A DNA stretch of 64,000 bases. Origin: an uncultured Pelagibacteraceae bacterium. Its GTDB lineage: Bacteria > Pseudomonadota > Alphaproteobacteria > Pelagibacterales > Pelagibacteraceae. Below the pieces are notes generated by a model, which saw only the letters and a program-made list of their open reading frames with translations, searched no databases and was not told the origin of the DNA. The DNA lies in assembly GCA_902566365.1 (NCBI GenBank), contig CACFIH010000002.1:1-64000 (forward strand), in the 5' to 3' direction. Numbering within the stretch: the first letter of the stretch is position 1; each line of letters opens with the position of its first letter. A program made the translations under genes and the position numbers. Below are positions 51,309-60,832 of this stretch, one piece after another.

Positions 51309-53528
51309 ATGCTTAAAAAATTAACATTTTTTATAAGTTTCATTGTTTTCACTAATTTAAATTTTTTATCATCAGCTGAAATAATACCTTTGAAAAAACC
51401 TATTCAAACAAAAGAAGAAAAGGAACTTAAGTTAATGATTGATGTTCTTAAACCTCTTCCAAAACCTAAGGATGAAATAATTTTACAAAAAGATGAGAAA
51501 AATATTGAAAAAAAAGTAGTCCAAAATAATGAAAAAAGACATGGTATTATCTTACCTAAAAAAAAACCTTTAATTGCTGGGTCAAATACAACAGAAGCAG
51601 TAAAAAAATCTAAATATTATAGTAAAAAAGATTTCGCGATAGCAAAAAAAGCTATTTCAGAAATGAAACAAGCAAAATGGTCTGTTTCGTTAAAGACTGC
51701 TAAAAAAGCAAAAGATAAATCTATTTACAATTTTGTACAATGGAGACACCTACTAACGAAAGGAAATAAAGCTTCATATTATGATTATAAATCTTTTATA
51801 GATGCAAATGAAGATTATCCCAGAATAGGAAGAATAAAGTACTTAGCAGAGCATAAACTTTCAACGAACTCTATTTCTCCAAAAAAAATTATAGATTGGT
51901 TTGGTGCAAATGAACCTTTGAGTGGATTTGGAAAGATGATACTTGGAGAAAGTTTAATCTCCAAAGGTGATATTAAAAAAGGAACCTTTTTTATTAAAGA
52001 AGGATGGATTACTGCAGAATTAAGTAAGTCAGAATTAAAATTTTATCGAAAAAAATTTAAGAAATATCTCAATGCAGAGGACTATATTAAAAGAGCAGAT
52101 TATTTAGCATGGAATAACAAGTATTGGGATTTAAAAAGAATGTTAAGATATTTACCTAAAGATTATGAGTTACTTTATACAGCAAGACAATTATTAATGA
52201 GTAAATCTTATGGAGTTGATAACGCTATTTCAAAAGTTCCAGCGAAATTTATAAATGATGCAGGTTTAAACTATGATAGATTAAAATGGAGAAGAAAAAG
52301 AGGAAGAGTTGATAGTTCAGTTGAAATATTGATTAATATCAAAAATACTAAAGATTACTTAGTCAGACCAGATAAATGGTGGATTGAGAGAGAAATTATT
52401 TCCAGATCATTAATTTACAAAAAAAAATTTGAATTAGCCTATAAAATTGCAAGCAATCATGCATTATCCGATGGTCCTGAGTATGCTGCTGCTGAATGGA
52501 TGAGTGGTTGGATAGCATTAAGTTTTTTAGATGATCCATTATTAGCTAAAGATCATTTTGAAAATTTCTATAATAATGTTGGTTATCCTATAAGTACTTC
52601 AAGAGGAGCATATTGGTTAGCTAAAACTTATCAGAAACTCGGTAAAAATGAATTAGCTAATCAATGGTTTGGAAAAGCCGCTGATTTTCTAACAACTTAC
52701 TATGGCCAATTAGCTTTTATGGAATTAAATCCAAATAAACCTTTTGAGCTGTCTAAATCAATAGAAGTGTCAAAAGAATATACAGATTATTTTTATAAAA
52801 AAGAATTGGTAAAAACAATTTATCTTCTTGATGAACTTAATGAAGATAAATACGCAAAACATATTCTTAGACATTTGGCTAATGATGATATCGATAGTGG
52901 CAGTGAAATCTTAGCAGCTGAATTAGCAACAAATATTGATAGATTTGATTTTGCTATTCAAATATCAAAAATTGCATCTTATGAAAAAAGATTTCATAAC
53001 AAATTTAATTATCCTATAATAAGCACACCTAATTATATAAATGGAAGAAAAATTCCAGATACTGCTTTTATTTTATCAATAATTAGACAAGAAAGCGAAT
53101 TTGACTTAAGTGCTAATAGTCATGCTGGAGCAAAAGGTTTAATGCAACTTATGCCTTACACAGCAAAATTAGTTGCAAAACAAGCAAACCTCCCTTACTC
53201 AAAATCTAGGTTAACTAAGGATGCGGAATACAATATTAATTTAGGTTCTCATTATATTGCTGGTTTAATTCTTGAATATGATGGCGCTTATCCATTTGCT
53301 ATAGCTGCTTACAACGCAGGACCGAAGAGAGTAAAATATTGGAAAAGAATAAATAAAAATCCTCAAAAAAATCAAATCGATTATGTGAATTGGATTGAAT
53401 TAATTAAATTTAAAGAAACAAGAAATTATGTTCAAAGAGTATTAGAGAATTATAATGTATATCGATATATTTTGGCCCAAAGACCGATTTTAATGAAAAA
53501 TTTCTTTAAAGATGAGCCCTTGTATTAA
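51309..53528 (+). CDS. slt: Soluble lytic murein transglycosylase (Slt family)
   Basis: A 739-residue periplasmic muramidase-like enzyme. After a signal peptide (ending about residue 24, S-S-A) come a lysine-rich linker with two similar P-L-K-K-P / P-K-K-K-P-L stretches, a long alpha-superhelical U-domain (about 110-560) and the catalytic SLT domain: R-Q-E595-S-E-F with the acid Glu, A-G-A-K-G-L-M-Q-L-M-P and A-Y-N-A-G-P. The domain order is that of Slt70. It is slightly longer than the enterobacterial enzyme. It is not co-transcribed with the flanking tRNA-Ser, which is on the other strand. Confidence 0.9.
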   Translation: MLKKLTFFISFIVFTNLNFLSSAEIIPLKKPIQTKEEKELKLMIDVLKPLPKPKDEIILQKDEKNIEKKVVQNNEKRHGIILPKKKPLIAGSNTTEAVKKSKYYSKKDFAIAKKAISEMKQAKWSVSLKTAKKAKDKSIYNFVQWRHLLTKGNKASYYDYKSFIDANEDYPRIGRIKYLAEHKLSTNSISPKKIIDWFGANEPLSGFGKMILGESLISKGDIKKGTFFIKEGWITAELSKSELKFYRKKFKKYLNAEDYIKRADYLAWNNKYWDLKRMLRYLPKDYELLYTARQLLMSKSYGVDNAISKVPAKFINDAGLNYDRLKWRRKRGRVDSSVEILINIKNTKDYLVRPDKWWIEREIISRSLIYKKKFELAYKIASNHALSDGPEYAAAEWMSGWIALSFLDDPLLAKDHFENFYNNVGYPISTSRGAYWLAKTYQKLGKNELANQWFGKAADFLTTYYGQLAFMELNPNKPFELSKSIEVSKEYTDYFYKKELVKTIYLLDELNEDKYAKHILRHLANDDIDSGSEILAAELATNIDRFDFAIQISKIASYEKRFHNKFNYPIISTPNYINGRKIPDTAFILSIIRQESEFDLSANSHAGAKGLMQLMPYTAKLVAKQANLPYSKSRLTKDAEYNINLGSHYIAGLILEYDGAYPFAIAAYNAGPKRVKYWKRINKNPQKNQIDYVNWIELIKFKETRNYVQRVLENYNVYRYILAQRPILMKNFFKDEPLY

Positions 53529-53533
53529 AAATA

Positions 53534-53625
53534 TGGCGGAAGAGGAGGGATTCGAACCCTCGGTACAAGTTTCCTCGCACGGTCATTTAGCAAACGACTG
53601 GTTTAAGCCTCTCACCCACTCTTCC
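53534..53625 (-). tRNA. tRNA-Ser (anticodon GCU)
   Basis: A 92-nt class II tRNA on the minus strand: acceptor GGAAGAG/CTCTTCC, anticodon loop TTGCTAA (anticodon GCT), a long variable arm, T-arm GAGGG-TTCGAAT-CCCTC and encoded CCA. It reads AGC/AGU serine codons. It begins 5 nt beyond the slt stop, on the opposite strand. Confidence 0.97.
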
Positions 53626-53688
53626 AGGAAATTTGTCACTTCTGATTGTATTGAATAATCAATATTTATAAAGTAATTATTCATAATA

Positions 53689-54942
53689 ATGAGAAATAAG
53701 TACTCTTTATTTTCACTGGTTAAAAACGCTTTTTCATATCATGAAAATTGGGGGAAAGCATGGAAAGATCCTGAACCTAAAAGTGAATATGACGCAATAA
53801 TTATAGGTGGTGGTGGTCATGGACTAGCTACAGCTTATTATTTAGCTAAAAAACATGATATGAAAAATATTGCTGTTGTAGAAAAAGGTTGGATTGGTGG
53901 AGGAAACACAGGCAGAAATACCACGATTATAAGATCAAATTACTTATGGGATGCGAGCGCAGGTCTCTATGATCATGCTCTTAAAATTTGGGAAGGTTTA
54001 TCTCAAGAGTTAAATTACAACGTAATGTTTAGCCAAAGAGGTGTTATGAATCTCGCTCATAACTTACAAGATGTAAGAGATCTTAAAAGAAGAACACATG
54101 CAAACAGATTAAATGGAATTGATGCAGTATATCTTAACACAGAAGAGGTGAAAAAATTTTGTCCAATTATTAACACATCACCTAATATTCGTTATCCAGT
54201 TTTAGGTGGAACTCTTCAAAGACGAGCAGGTACTGCAAGGCATGATGCTGTAGCTTGGGGTTATGCTAGAGGAGCTGATGAAATGGGTGTCGATATAATT
54301 CAAAATTGTGAAGTTAAAGGAATTAAAAGAAATCGTGATGGTGTAGAGGGAATTGAAACAACTAAAGGATTTATAAAAACAAAAAAAATTGGAGTAGTTG
54401 CAGCTGGTCATTCAAGTGTCATCGCAAATATGGCTGGTCTAAGATTACCATTAGAGAGTAAGCCGCTCCAAGCTCTTGTGTCAGAACCAGTCAAACCAAT
54501 AATTGATACAGTTGTAATGTCAAACGCTGTTCATGCTTACGTAAGTCAATCTGATAAAGGTGAATTAGTTATTGGTGCAGGTACTGATGACTATGTCTCT
54601 TATTCTCAAAAAGGAAGTCATGATATCGTTGAAGGAACTTTAAATGCTATCTTAGAATTATATCCAATATTTAGTAGAATGAAAATGCTTAGACAATGGG
54701 GTGGTATTGTTGATATTTGCCCAGATGCTAGTCCAATAATAAGTAAAACATCTGTCAAAGGATTATATTTTAATTGTGGTTGGGGAACTGGCGGATTTAA
54801 AGCTACTCCTGGATCAGGTGATTTATTTGCACACACAATAGCAAATGATGAGCCACATAAATTAAATTCCGCTTTTAACATAAATAGATTTGTTAGTGGT
54901 GATCTTGTTGACGAACACGGTGCAGCTGCTGTAGCACATTAA
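53689..54942 (+). CDS. soxB: Sarcosine oxidase, beta subunit
   Basis: The FAD/FMN subunit of heterotetrameric sarcosine oxidase, which demethylates sarcosine to glycine and passes the C1 unit to tetrahydrofolate. The dinucleotide motif is I-I-G-G-G-G-H-G near residue 38. The R-A-G-T-A-R-H185-D-A-V-A-W-G segment carries the His that corresponds to the covalent FMN site in known enzymes, and the C-terminal [12 protein letters not shown] motif is present. It has 417 residues. It is the first gene of a soxBDAG run; its stop overlaps soxD by 1 nt. Confidence 0.95.
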   Translation: MRNKYSLFSLVKNAFSYHENWGKAWKDPEPKSEYDAIIIGGGGHGLATAYYLAKKHDMKNIAVVEKGWIGGGNTGRNTTIIRSNYLWDASAGLYDHALKIWEGLSQELNYNVMFSQRGVMNLAHNLQDVRDLKRRTHANRLNGIDAVYLNTEEVKKFCPIINTSPNIRYPVLGGTLQRRAGTARHDAVAWGYARGADEMGVDIIQNCEVKGIKRNRDGVEGIETTKGFIKTKKIGVVAAGHSSVIANMAGLRLPLESKPLQALVSEPVKPIIDTVVMSNAVHAYVSQSDKGELVIGAGTDDYVSYSQKGSHDIVEGTLNAILELYPIFSRMKMLRQWGGIVDICPDASPIISKTSVKGLYFNCGWGTGGFKATPGSGDLFAHTIANDEPHKLNSAFNINRFVSGDLVDEHGAAAVAH

Positions 54943-55217
54943 TGTTTATAATTAATTGTCCATACTGTGGTGAGAGAGAACAAAGCGAATTTAAAGCTGG
55001 TGGAGAAGCTCATATTGTTAGACCAAAACAACCAACTGAATTAAGCGATGATGAATGGGCTGAATATTTGTTTATGAGAAAAAATATTAAAGGTATCCAA
55101 TTTGAAAGATGGGTTCATACTCATGGATGTAGAAAATGGTTTAATATGGTTAGAGATACATCAAACGATGAAATAAAAGCAGTTTATAAAATGGGTGAAA
55201 AACCTCCAGCTAAATAA
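54942..55217 (+). CDS. soxD: Sarcosine oxidase, delta subunit
   Basis: A 91-residue zinc-binding subunit. The N-terminal I-N-C-P-Y-C-G-E-R and a later H-x-H-G-C-R-K-W-F segment supply the metal ligands seen in known delta subunits. It starts in the soxB stop codon (TAATG) and ends 3 nt before soxA. Length and motifs are as expected. Confidence 0.94.
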   Translation: MFIINCPYCGEREQSEFKAGGEAHIVRPKQPTELSDDEWAEYLFMRKNIKGIQFERWVHTHGCRKWFNMVRDTSNDEIKAVYKMGEKPPAK

Positions 55218-55220
55218 ATC

Positions 55221-58200
55221 ATGATAAAAAATTTAAGAGTCAAAACAAGTAAGTTTATTGATGAAACATATAAAATTTCATTTAAATTTAATGGGACAAC
55301 TTATTATGGATATAAAGGAGATACCCTAGCATCTGCTCTTTTAGCAAATGATATTCATTTAGTTGGAAGGAGTTTTAAATATCATAGACCTCGTGGGATC
55401 ATGACAGCAGGCTCAGAAGAGCCTAATGCAATAGTTCAACTACATAGTAATACCTCAAGGACAGAACCCAACGTAAGAGCTACTGAGATTGAAATATATG
55501 AAGGGCTTGAGGCATTAAGTCAAAATTGTTGGCCCAGTGTAAAATTTGATATAGGTGGAATAAATAACTTTCTAAGTCCTATTTTACCAGCTGGTTTTTA
55601 TTACAAAACATTTATGTGGCCTGCAAATTTTTGGGAGAAATACGAATATTTTATTAGAAAGTCTGCAGGTTTAGGAAAATCACCAACTGAGTCAGATCCC
55701 GATGTTTACGAACATAAATACATACATTGTGATGTTTTAGTTATTGGGGCTGGAATTTCAGGCATTATGGCAGCAAAGACTGCTGCAAAAAATGGCTTTA
55801 AAACACTTTTAGTTGATGAAAAGCCCTATCTTGGTGGTTCAACAATTTATCAAAATTCTGAACATTTTAAAATTAATAATCAAATTTCAAGTTCATGGTT
55901 AGAAAAAGAAATTAATGAAATCAAAAAGATTAATAATTTAGAAATAAAAACTAGAACCAGTGTTGCTGCTTTTCATGGTTATAATTTTTTATTAGCTCGA
56001 GAAAACTTGACTGATCACTTACCTTTAGAAAATAGAGATAACAAAACACGTCATAGACTTCTAAAGATTAGAGCCAAAAAAGTTATAAATGCTACTGGAT
56101 CTTTAGAAAGACCATTAATTTTTGACAATAATGATCGTCCAGGTATTATGTTATCTTCAGCCATTGAGAAATATGCAAATCTTTTTGGTGTAGTATGTGG
56201 TGAAAAAAATGTTCTATTTACAAATAATGATAGTGTTTACGAAACAGCGATTTGTTTATACCAAAAAGGTATAAACATAGAAGCAATCATAGATAATAGA
56301 GAAAATGTTGATTCTAAATTAATCAAAGAAACTGAAAAAAATAACATTAAAGTCTACAAAGGATATACAGTTGTTAATACATCTGGCTACAAAAGAATTA
56401 ATAAAATTTCAATAATGCAACTTTCAAAAGATGGTCAAAAAGTCGTGGGTTCCAAAATAGTTATTGCATGTGACTGTCTTGGAATTTCAGGTGGATGGAC
56501 ACCAGCTGTGCACCTCTTTACACAATCTGGTGGCAAATTAAAATTTAGAGATGAAGATCAAGTTTTTATTCCAAACATATATCCGTCAAACCAAATTAGT
56601 CTAGGTTCTTGTAATGGTGATTTTACTTTAGATGAAATATTAACAAATATACCTAAAGCCTTAAAAGACTTTTTAGATATAAATAAAACTGATTATGAAA
56701 ATTTAGAAGTTCAATCTTCATTTAATAAATCAAAAAGAAATATATGGTTACTTCCCTCTGATAAAGTCATTGGAAGAACAAAATCTTTTGTTGATTATCA
56801 AAACGATGCTACTGCAAAAGATATTAAATTAGCATTAAGAGAAGGTTTTAGATCGATTGAACACGTAAAAAGATACACAACAACTGGAATGGGAACTGAT
56901 CAAGGCAAACTTGGTAATATGCATGCGTTAGGAATTATTTCTGAAACAGCAGGTTCTAAAATGGGAGAACTTGGCACTACAACTTTTAGACCACCCTACA
57001 CTCCTCTTACATTTGGAACTATAGTTGGAAGAAATGTTGGTGAATATTTTGATATATTTAGAAAGACCCCAATTCATGAGTGGCATGTACAAAATAAAGC
57101 TGAATTTGAGAATGTAGGTCAATGGAAGAGAGCTTGGTATTACCCAAAAGAAGGTGAAAATATGTATGATGCAGTCCAAAGAGAAAGTAAAGCAGCAAGA
57201 GATAGTGCGGGTATATTAGATGCATCTACATTGGGTAAAATTGACATCCAAGGTACGGATGCATCTGAATTTTTAAATAGAGTTTATACAAATGCTTGGA
57301 ACAAACTAGCTATTGGAAAATGCCGATATGGTTTAATGCTAAATGAAGATGGAATGGTTTATGATGACGGTGTAACAACAAGATTAGGAGAAAATCATTA
57401 TATAATGACAACCACAACAGGTGGAGCCGCCACTGTTCTTGGTAAATTAGAGGATTATCTGCAAACTGAATGGCCTGAACTAGATGTTTATCTAACTTCT
57501 GTAACTGACCATTATGCAACAGTAAGTGTATGTGGACCAAATAGTAAAAAAATTGTTTCTCAATTAATACCTGACCTTGATTTCTCAGATGAAAATTTCC
57601 CTCATATGTCTTTCAAAAACACAAAAATTGGTAAAATTAAATGTAGGGTAATGAGAATAAGTTTTACAGGAGAACATAGTTACGAAATTAATGTACAGGC
57701 CAATTATGGTAAGTCATTATGGGAAAAATGTATGGAAGCTGGAAAAGAATTTAACATTACTCCATATGGTACAGAAACTATGCACTTATTGAGAGCTGAA
57801 AAAGGGTTTATAATAGTTGGTCAAGATACGGATGCAACAATGACTCCAATTGATTTACAAATGGATTGGATAGTCAGTAAAAAGAAATACGATTTCATAG
57901 GAAAAAGGTCTTTATATAGATCTGATACCATAAGAGAAGATAGAAAACAATTAGTTGGTCTACTTACAGAAAATCCTAATGAAGTTTTAGAGGAAGGTGC
58001 TCAAATAGTGGCTGATATTAATAAATCACCTATTGAGATGTTAGGTCATGTGACATCAAGTTATTACAGTCCTAACTTAAAAAAATCTATTGCTCTTGGT
58101 GTTGTCCGAGGTGGAAAAAATATGATGGGTCAAAAACTGATTATTCCAATGGAAAATAAACAAATTAACGTAACTGTTGCAGACCCAGTTTTTTTAGACA

Positions 58201-58226
58201 AGGAGAATAAAAGATTAAATGCTTAA
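55221..58226 (+). CDS. soxA: Sarcosine oxidase, alpha subunit
   Basis: A 1001-residue subunit with three parts. Residues about 15-110 are a ferredoxin-like domain (G-D-T-L-A-S-A-L-L-A-N and F-K-Y-H-R-P-R-G-I). Residues 165-450 are a nucleotide-binding oxidoreductase domain (V-I-G-A-G-I-S-G near residue 175) that binds NAD+. From about 610 to the end lies a glycine-cleavage T-protein-like domain (G-I-L-D-A-S-T-L-G-K-I-D near residue 665), which transfers the methyl-derived C1 unit to tetrahydrofolate. It overlaps soxG by 8 nt. Confidence 0.95.
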   Translation: MIKNLRVKTSKFIDETYKISFKFNGTTYYGYKGDTLASALLANDIHLVGRSFKYHRPRGIMTAGSEEPNAIVQLHSNTSRTEPNVRATEIEIYEGLEALSQNCWPSVKFDIGGINNFLSPILPAGFYYKTFMWPANFWEKYEYFIRKSAGLGKSPTESDPDVYEHKYIHCDVLVIGAGISGIMAAKTAAKNGFKTLLVDEKPYLGGSTIYQNSEHFKINNQISSSWLEKEINEIKKINNLEIKTRTSVAAFHGYNFLLARENLTDHLPLENRDNKTRHRLLKIRAKKVINATGSLERPLIFDNNDRPGIMLSSAIEKYANLFGVVCGEKNVLFTNNDSVYETAICLYQKGINIEAIIDNRENVDSKLIKETEKNNIKVYKGYTVVNTSGYKRINKISIMQLSKDGQKVVGSKIVIACDCLGISGGWTPAVHLFTQSGGKLKFRDEDQVFIPNIYPSNQISLGSCNGDFTLDEILTNIPKALKDFLDINKTDYENLEVQSSFNKSKRNIWLLPSDKVIGRTKSFVDYQNDATAKDIKLALREGFRSIEHVKRYTTTGMGTDQGKLGNMHALGIISETAGSKMGELGTTTFRPPYTPLTFGTIVGRNVGEYFDIFRKTPIHEWHVQNKAEFENVGQWKRAWYYPKEGENMYDAVQRESKAARDSAGILDASTLGKIDIQGTDASEFLNRVYTNAWNKLAIGKCRYGLMLNEDGMVYDDGVTTRLGENHYIMTTTTGGAATVLGKLEDYLQTEWPELDVYLTSVTDHYATVSVCGPNSKKIVSQLIPDLDFSDENFPHMSFKNTKIGKIKCRVMRISFTGEHSYEINVQANYGKSLWEKCMEAGKEFNITPYGTETMHLLRAEKGFIIVGQDTDATMTPIDLQMDWIVSKKKYDFIGKRSLYRSDTIREDRKQLVGLLTENPNEVLEEGAQIVADINKSPIEMLGHVTSSYYSPNLKKSIALGVVRGGKNMMGQKLIIPMENKQINVTVADPVFLDKENKRLNA

Positions 58227-58782
58227 TTATACAAATGTAATAACTGAAGAAAAATCTTACCCAGGTTTACAAATGAAAGAAATTAAACCTGTTATGAAGT
58301 TAATATTGAGAGGAAAAAAAAGAGAATTTTTATCTGCAATAGGTAAATCATTAAATCTATTACTGCCAACTGAAGCTAATACATCATCAAAAAGTGAAAA
58401 ATTAAGTGCTGTATGGCTTAGTCCGGATGAATGGATGATTTATTCAAATGAAGTTTCTGATCCAAATATTAATGATTATGAAACTGAGAATTTATTAAAT
58501 AAGAATATTTCTAAAGCAAATCTAGGAGCTGTGACAGATGTTACCGATCAATTTGTTCTAATAAATATTAAAGGTGACAAAATCTTTGACCTATTCGAGA
58601 CTGGGTCTCCTTTTAATTTTAATGATTTTAAGAACAAAAAAGGTTCAGTCACTCAAACAATTCTCGTTAAAATTGATGTAATTATTCACAATCAAAACCA
58701 AAATGAAGTAAATCTTTTTGTAAGACGTTCATTTTCACAACATTTATTCTCATGGATGAATGATAGTGCGTCAAGATTATAG
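58219..58782 (+). CDS. soxG: Sarcosine oxidase, gamma subunit
   Basis: A 187-residue subunit related to the T-protein fold. Recognisable parts are W-L-S-P-D-E-W-M-I near residue 66, V-T-D-V-T-D-Q-F-V near residue 107 and a late F-V-R-R-S-F-S-Q-H segment, typical of SoxG. It completes the four-subunit set. The binding-protein gene follows after 34 nt. Confidence 0.9.
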   Translation: MLNYTNVITEEKSYPGLQMKEIKPVMKLILRGKKREFLSAIGKSLNLLLPTEANTSSKSEKLSAVWLSPDEWMIYSNEVSDPNINDYETENLLNKNISKANLGAVTDVTDQFVLINIKGDKIFDLFETGSPFNFNDFKNKKGSVTQTILVKIDVIIHNQNQNEVNLFVRRSFSQHLFSWMNDSASRL

Positions 58783-58816
58783 TCTCATTTAGATTTAAAA
58801 TAAGTTATTAAGAATT

Positions 58817-59584
58817 ATGAAAAAATTATTTTTTATAACATTATTTGCCCTTTTACCCTTTTCATTAAACGCAGAGTCTAATCTAGATAAAATTTTGTCT
58901 TCTGGAGTACTTAAAGTTGGTACTACTGGAGATTGGGATCCTATGACAGTCAAAGATCCTGCAACCAACAAATATAAAGGTTTCGATATCGATGTAATGA
59001 ATCAATTAGCTAAAGATATGGGTGTTAAAATTGAGTTTGTACCTGCAGAATGGAAAACTATTGTTTCAGGAATAACATCTGCAAGATATGATATCTCAAC
59101 TAGTGTTACAAAAACGCCAAAGAGAGCTGAAGTAGCTGGTTTTACTGACACCTATTACAAATATGCTACTGTACCGCTTGTTCTCAAAAAGAACTTAAAA
59201 AAATTTCCAACTTGGGACTCGCTTAATAATTCAAATGTAACAATTGCAACTACTCTTGGTACTTCTCAAGAGGAAAAGGCTAAAGAATTTTTCCCAAAAT
59301 CAAAATTAAACTCAGTTGAAGCACCAGCAAGAGACTTTCAAGAAGTCTTGGCAGGTAGAGCTGATGGTAATATTACAAGTTCAACAGAAGCAAATAAATT
59401 AGTTATTAAATATCCTCAGTTAGCAATCGTTCCAGATGGTGGAAAAAATCCAGCATTTTTAGCAATGATGGTGCCAAAAGGTGATACTAAGTGGAATGAT
59501 TATGTCAATAAATGGATTAAAGACAAAAAATCTTCAGGCTTCTTCACAAAGTTATTAGCTAAATATAATCTAAAGAGCTTATAA
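58817..59584 (+). CDS. Amino-acid-type ABC transporter substrate-binding protein (family 3)
   Basis: A 255-residue periplasmic protein with a signal peptide (residues 1-19, ending L-N-A) and the family 3 solute-binding fold: L-K-V-G-T-T-G-D-W near residue 32, [11 protein letters not shown] near residue 55 and D-I-S-T-S-V-T-K-T near residue 93. Placed just after the sox genes, a methylamine-type or amino acid ligand is plausible, but the sequence alone does not fix it. The permease gene follows after an A/T hairpin. Confidence 0.85.
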   Translation: MKKLFFITLFALLPFSLNAESNLDKILSSGVLKVGTTGDWDPMTVKDPATNKYKGFDIDVMNQLAKDMGVKIEFVPAEWKTIVSGITSARYDISTSVTKTPKRAEVAGFTDTYYKYATVPLVLKKNLKKFPTWDSLNNSNVTIATTLGTSQEEKAKEFFPKSKLNSVEAPARDFQEVLAGRADGNITSSTEANKLVIKYPQLAIVPDGGKNPAFLAMMVPKGDTKWNDYVNKWIKDKKSSGFFTKLLAKYNLKSL

Positions 59585-59605
59585 AAAATTAGTAATTAAT
59601 TTTTT
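59583..59605 (+). terminator. A/T-only hairpin between binding-protein and permease genes
   Basis: AAAAAATTA (59583-59591) and TAATTTTTT (59597-59605) form a perfect 9-bp stem with loop GTAAT, starting in the stop codon. It could partly stop transcription or protect the mRNA 3' end, giving more binding protein than permease. The stem has no G-C pair, so it is weak. Confidence 0.4.
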
Positions 59606-59624
59606 ATTCTTTATAAGTTAAGTA

Positions 59625-60356
59625 GTGAAAAATCTACTTTTATTAATTCTAATCTTTCCATTAACCTCATGTGGTAAAAGTGAATTAAACTGGTTAATCT
59701 TATCACCAAATAACATTGAGGGGTTAACTAATCTGAAGTTTTTACTAAGTGGTTTGACAACTACTATTTATATTAGCATAGTCTCAATCATTATTTCAAT
59801 TATTCTTGGTCTTTTAGTTGCTATTCCATCACTGGCTAAAAGTAAATTTTTAACCTACCTAAATATTGGTTATGTTGAGATTGTAAGAGCAATTCCTTTA
59901 CTGGTTTTAATCTTATGGATTTATTATGGTCTTCCAATCATGACGGGTATAAGTTTTAGCCCATTCGTTTCTGGTATCATAGCTCTATCAATAAGTGAAA
60001 GTGCTTTCCAAGCAGAAATATTTAGAGCAGGAATTAATTCAATAAAAAAATCACAATGGGAGGCTGGAAGCTCATTAGGATTGAGTTTTTTTAGAAAATT
60101 AAGATTAGTAATTCTACCACAAGCAATAAAGAATATTTTACCAGCTATTGGTAATCAATTTGTATATGTGCTTAAAATGTCCTCTCTTGTATCAATAATT
60201 GGTATTGGAGATCTGACTAGAAAAGCAAACGAATTGGTTGTAACGACTTATCGGCCACTTGAAATATATACATTCCTAATTCTAGAATATTTAGTCTTGA
60301 TATTAATTGTTTCTTATCTTGTTAGAAAATTAGAAAAAAAATTACAAAAAGATTAA
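59625..60356 (+). CDS. Amino-acid-type ABC transporter permease, GTG start
   Basis: A 243-residue inner-membrane permease of the HisM/GlnP type. The first helices begin near residue 38 (L-L-S-G-L-T-T-T-I-Y-I-S) and the EAA loop that contacts the ATPase is E-A-G-S-S-L-G-L-S-F near residue 146. The start is GTG. The first 20 residues look like a signal peptide with a lipobox-like F-P-L-T-S-C, unusual for a permease. No ATPase gene or second permease lies nearby, so it must share an ATPase encoded elsewhere. It overlaps the convergent nuclease gene by 4 nt. Confidence 0.86.
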   Translation: MKNLLLLILIFPLTSCGKSELNWLILSPNNIEGLTNLKFLLSGLTTTIYISIVSIIISIILGLLVAIPSLAKSKFLTYLNIGYVEIVRAIPLLVLILWIYYGLPIMTGISFSPFVSGIIALSISESAFQAEIFRAGINSIKKSQWEAGSSLGLSFFRKLRLVILPQAIKNILPAIGNQFVYVLKMSSLVSIIGIGDLTRKANELVVTTYRPLEIYTFLILEYLVLILIVSYLVRKLEKKLQKD

Positions 60357-60832
60357 TTTTTTCTTCTATAGTCCCAAGGATATTCAAAAGTCATTGCCCA
60401 CATACCTTTTTTATTTTTTTTGGCATAATCCTCATCTGGAATGTATTTTGTTGAATATTTTCTATAAGCAAAAGCATAACCCTCTCGAACAAGATACTTA
60501 GATAGACTTTGATTATTTACAAAGCATTCAGCTAAAATTCTCTTATATCTATCTACACCCTCCTTGACACATCTTACTTTGTTTTTACCAATCTTATTAA
60601 TAAGTAATTGTTTTGCTTGAATTCCACATTTGATAACCTCATTATTCTTAATACAGATTTGTTTAATTTCAGGAGTATCAATGCCACTAAAACGAATTTT
60701 CTCGTTTTTTAAATAAATAGTATCTCCGTCTATAACCTTTATTTCACTAGATTTTACATCAAAGTATGTGACAAAGAAAAATATTAGACAAATACTAGTA
60801 AGTAAAAAGACTTTTATTTTGTTTGAAAACAT
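60353..60832 (-). CDS. Thermonuclease family protein (SNase-like)
   Basis: A 159-residue exported nuclease-like protein. An N-terminal hydrophobic helix (about residues 8-24) acts as a signal or anchor. The staphylococcal-nuclease fold is marked by V-I-D-G-D-T-I near residue 33, R-F-S-G-I-D-T-P-E-I near residue 47 and D-R-Y-K-R near residue 94, with the active-site Arg and Glu kept. It could degrade extracellular or periplasmic DNA/RNA for nutrient recovery. Its start lies 38 nt inside the MATE gene. Confidence 0.87.
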   Translation of the reverse strand: MFSNKIKVFLLTSICLIFFFVTYFDVKSSEIKVIDGDTIYLKNEKIRFSGIDTPEIKQICIKNNEVIKCGIQAKQLLINKIGKNKVRCVKEGVDRYKRILAECFVNNQSLSKYLVREGYAFAYRKYSTKYIPDEDYAKKNKKGMWAMTFEYPWDYRRKN

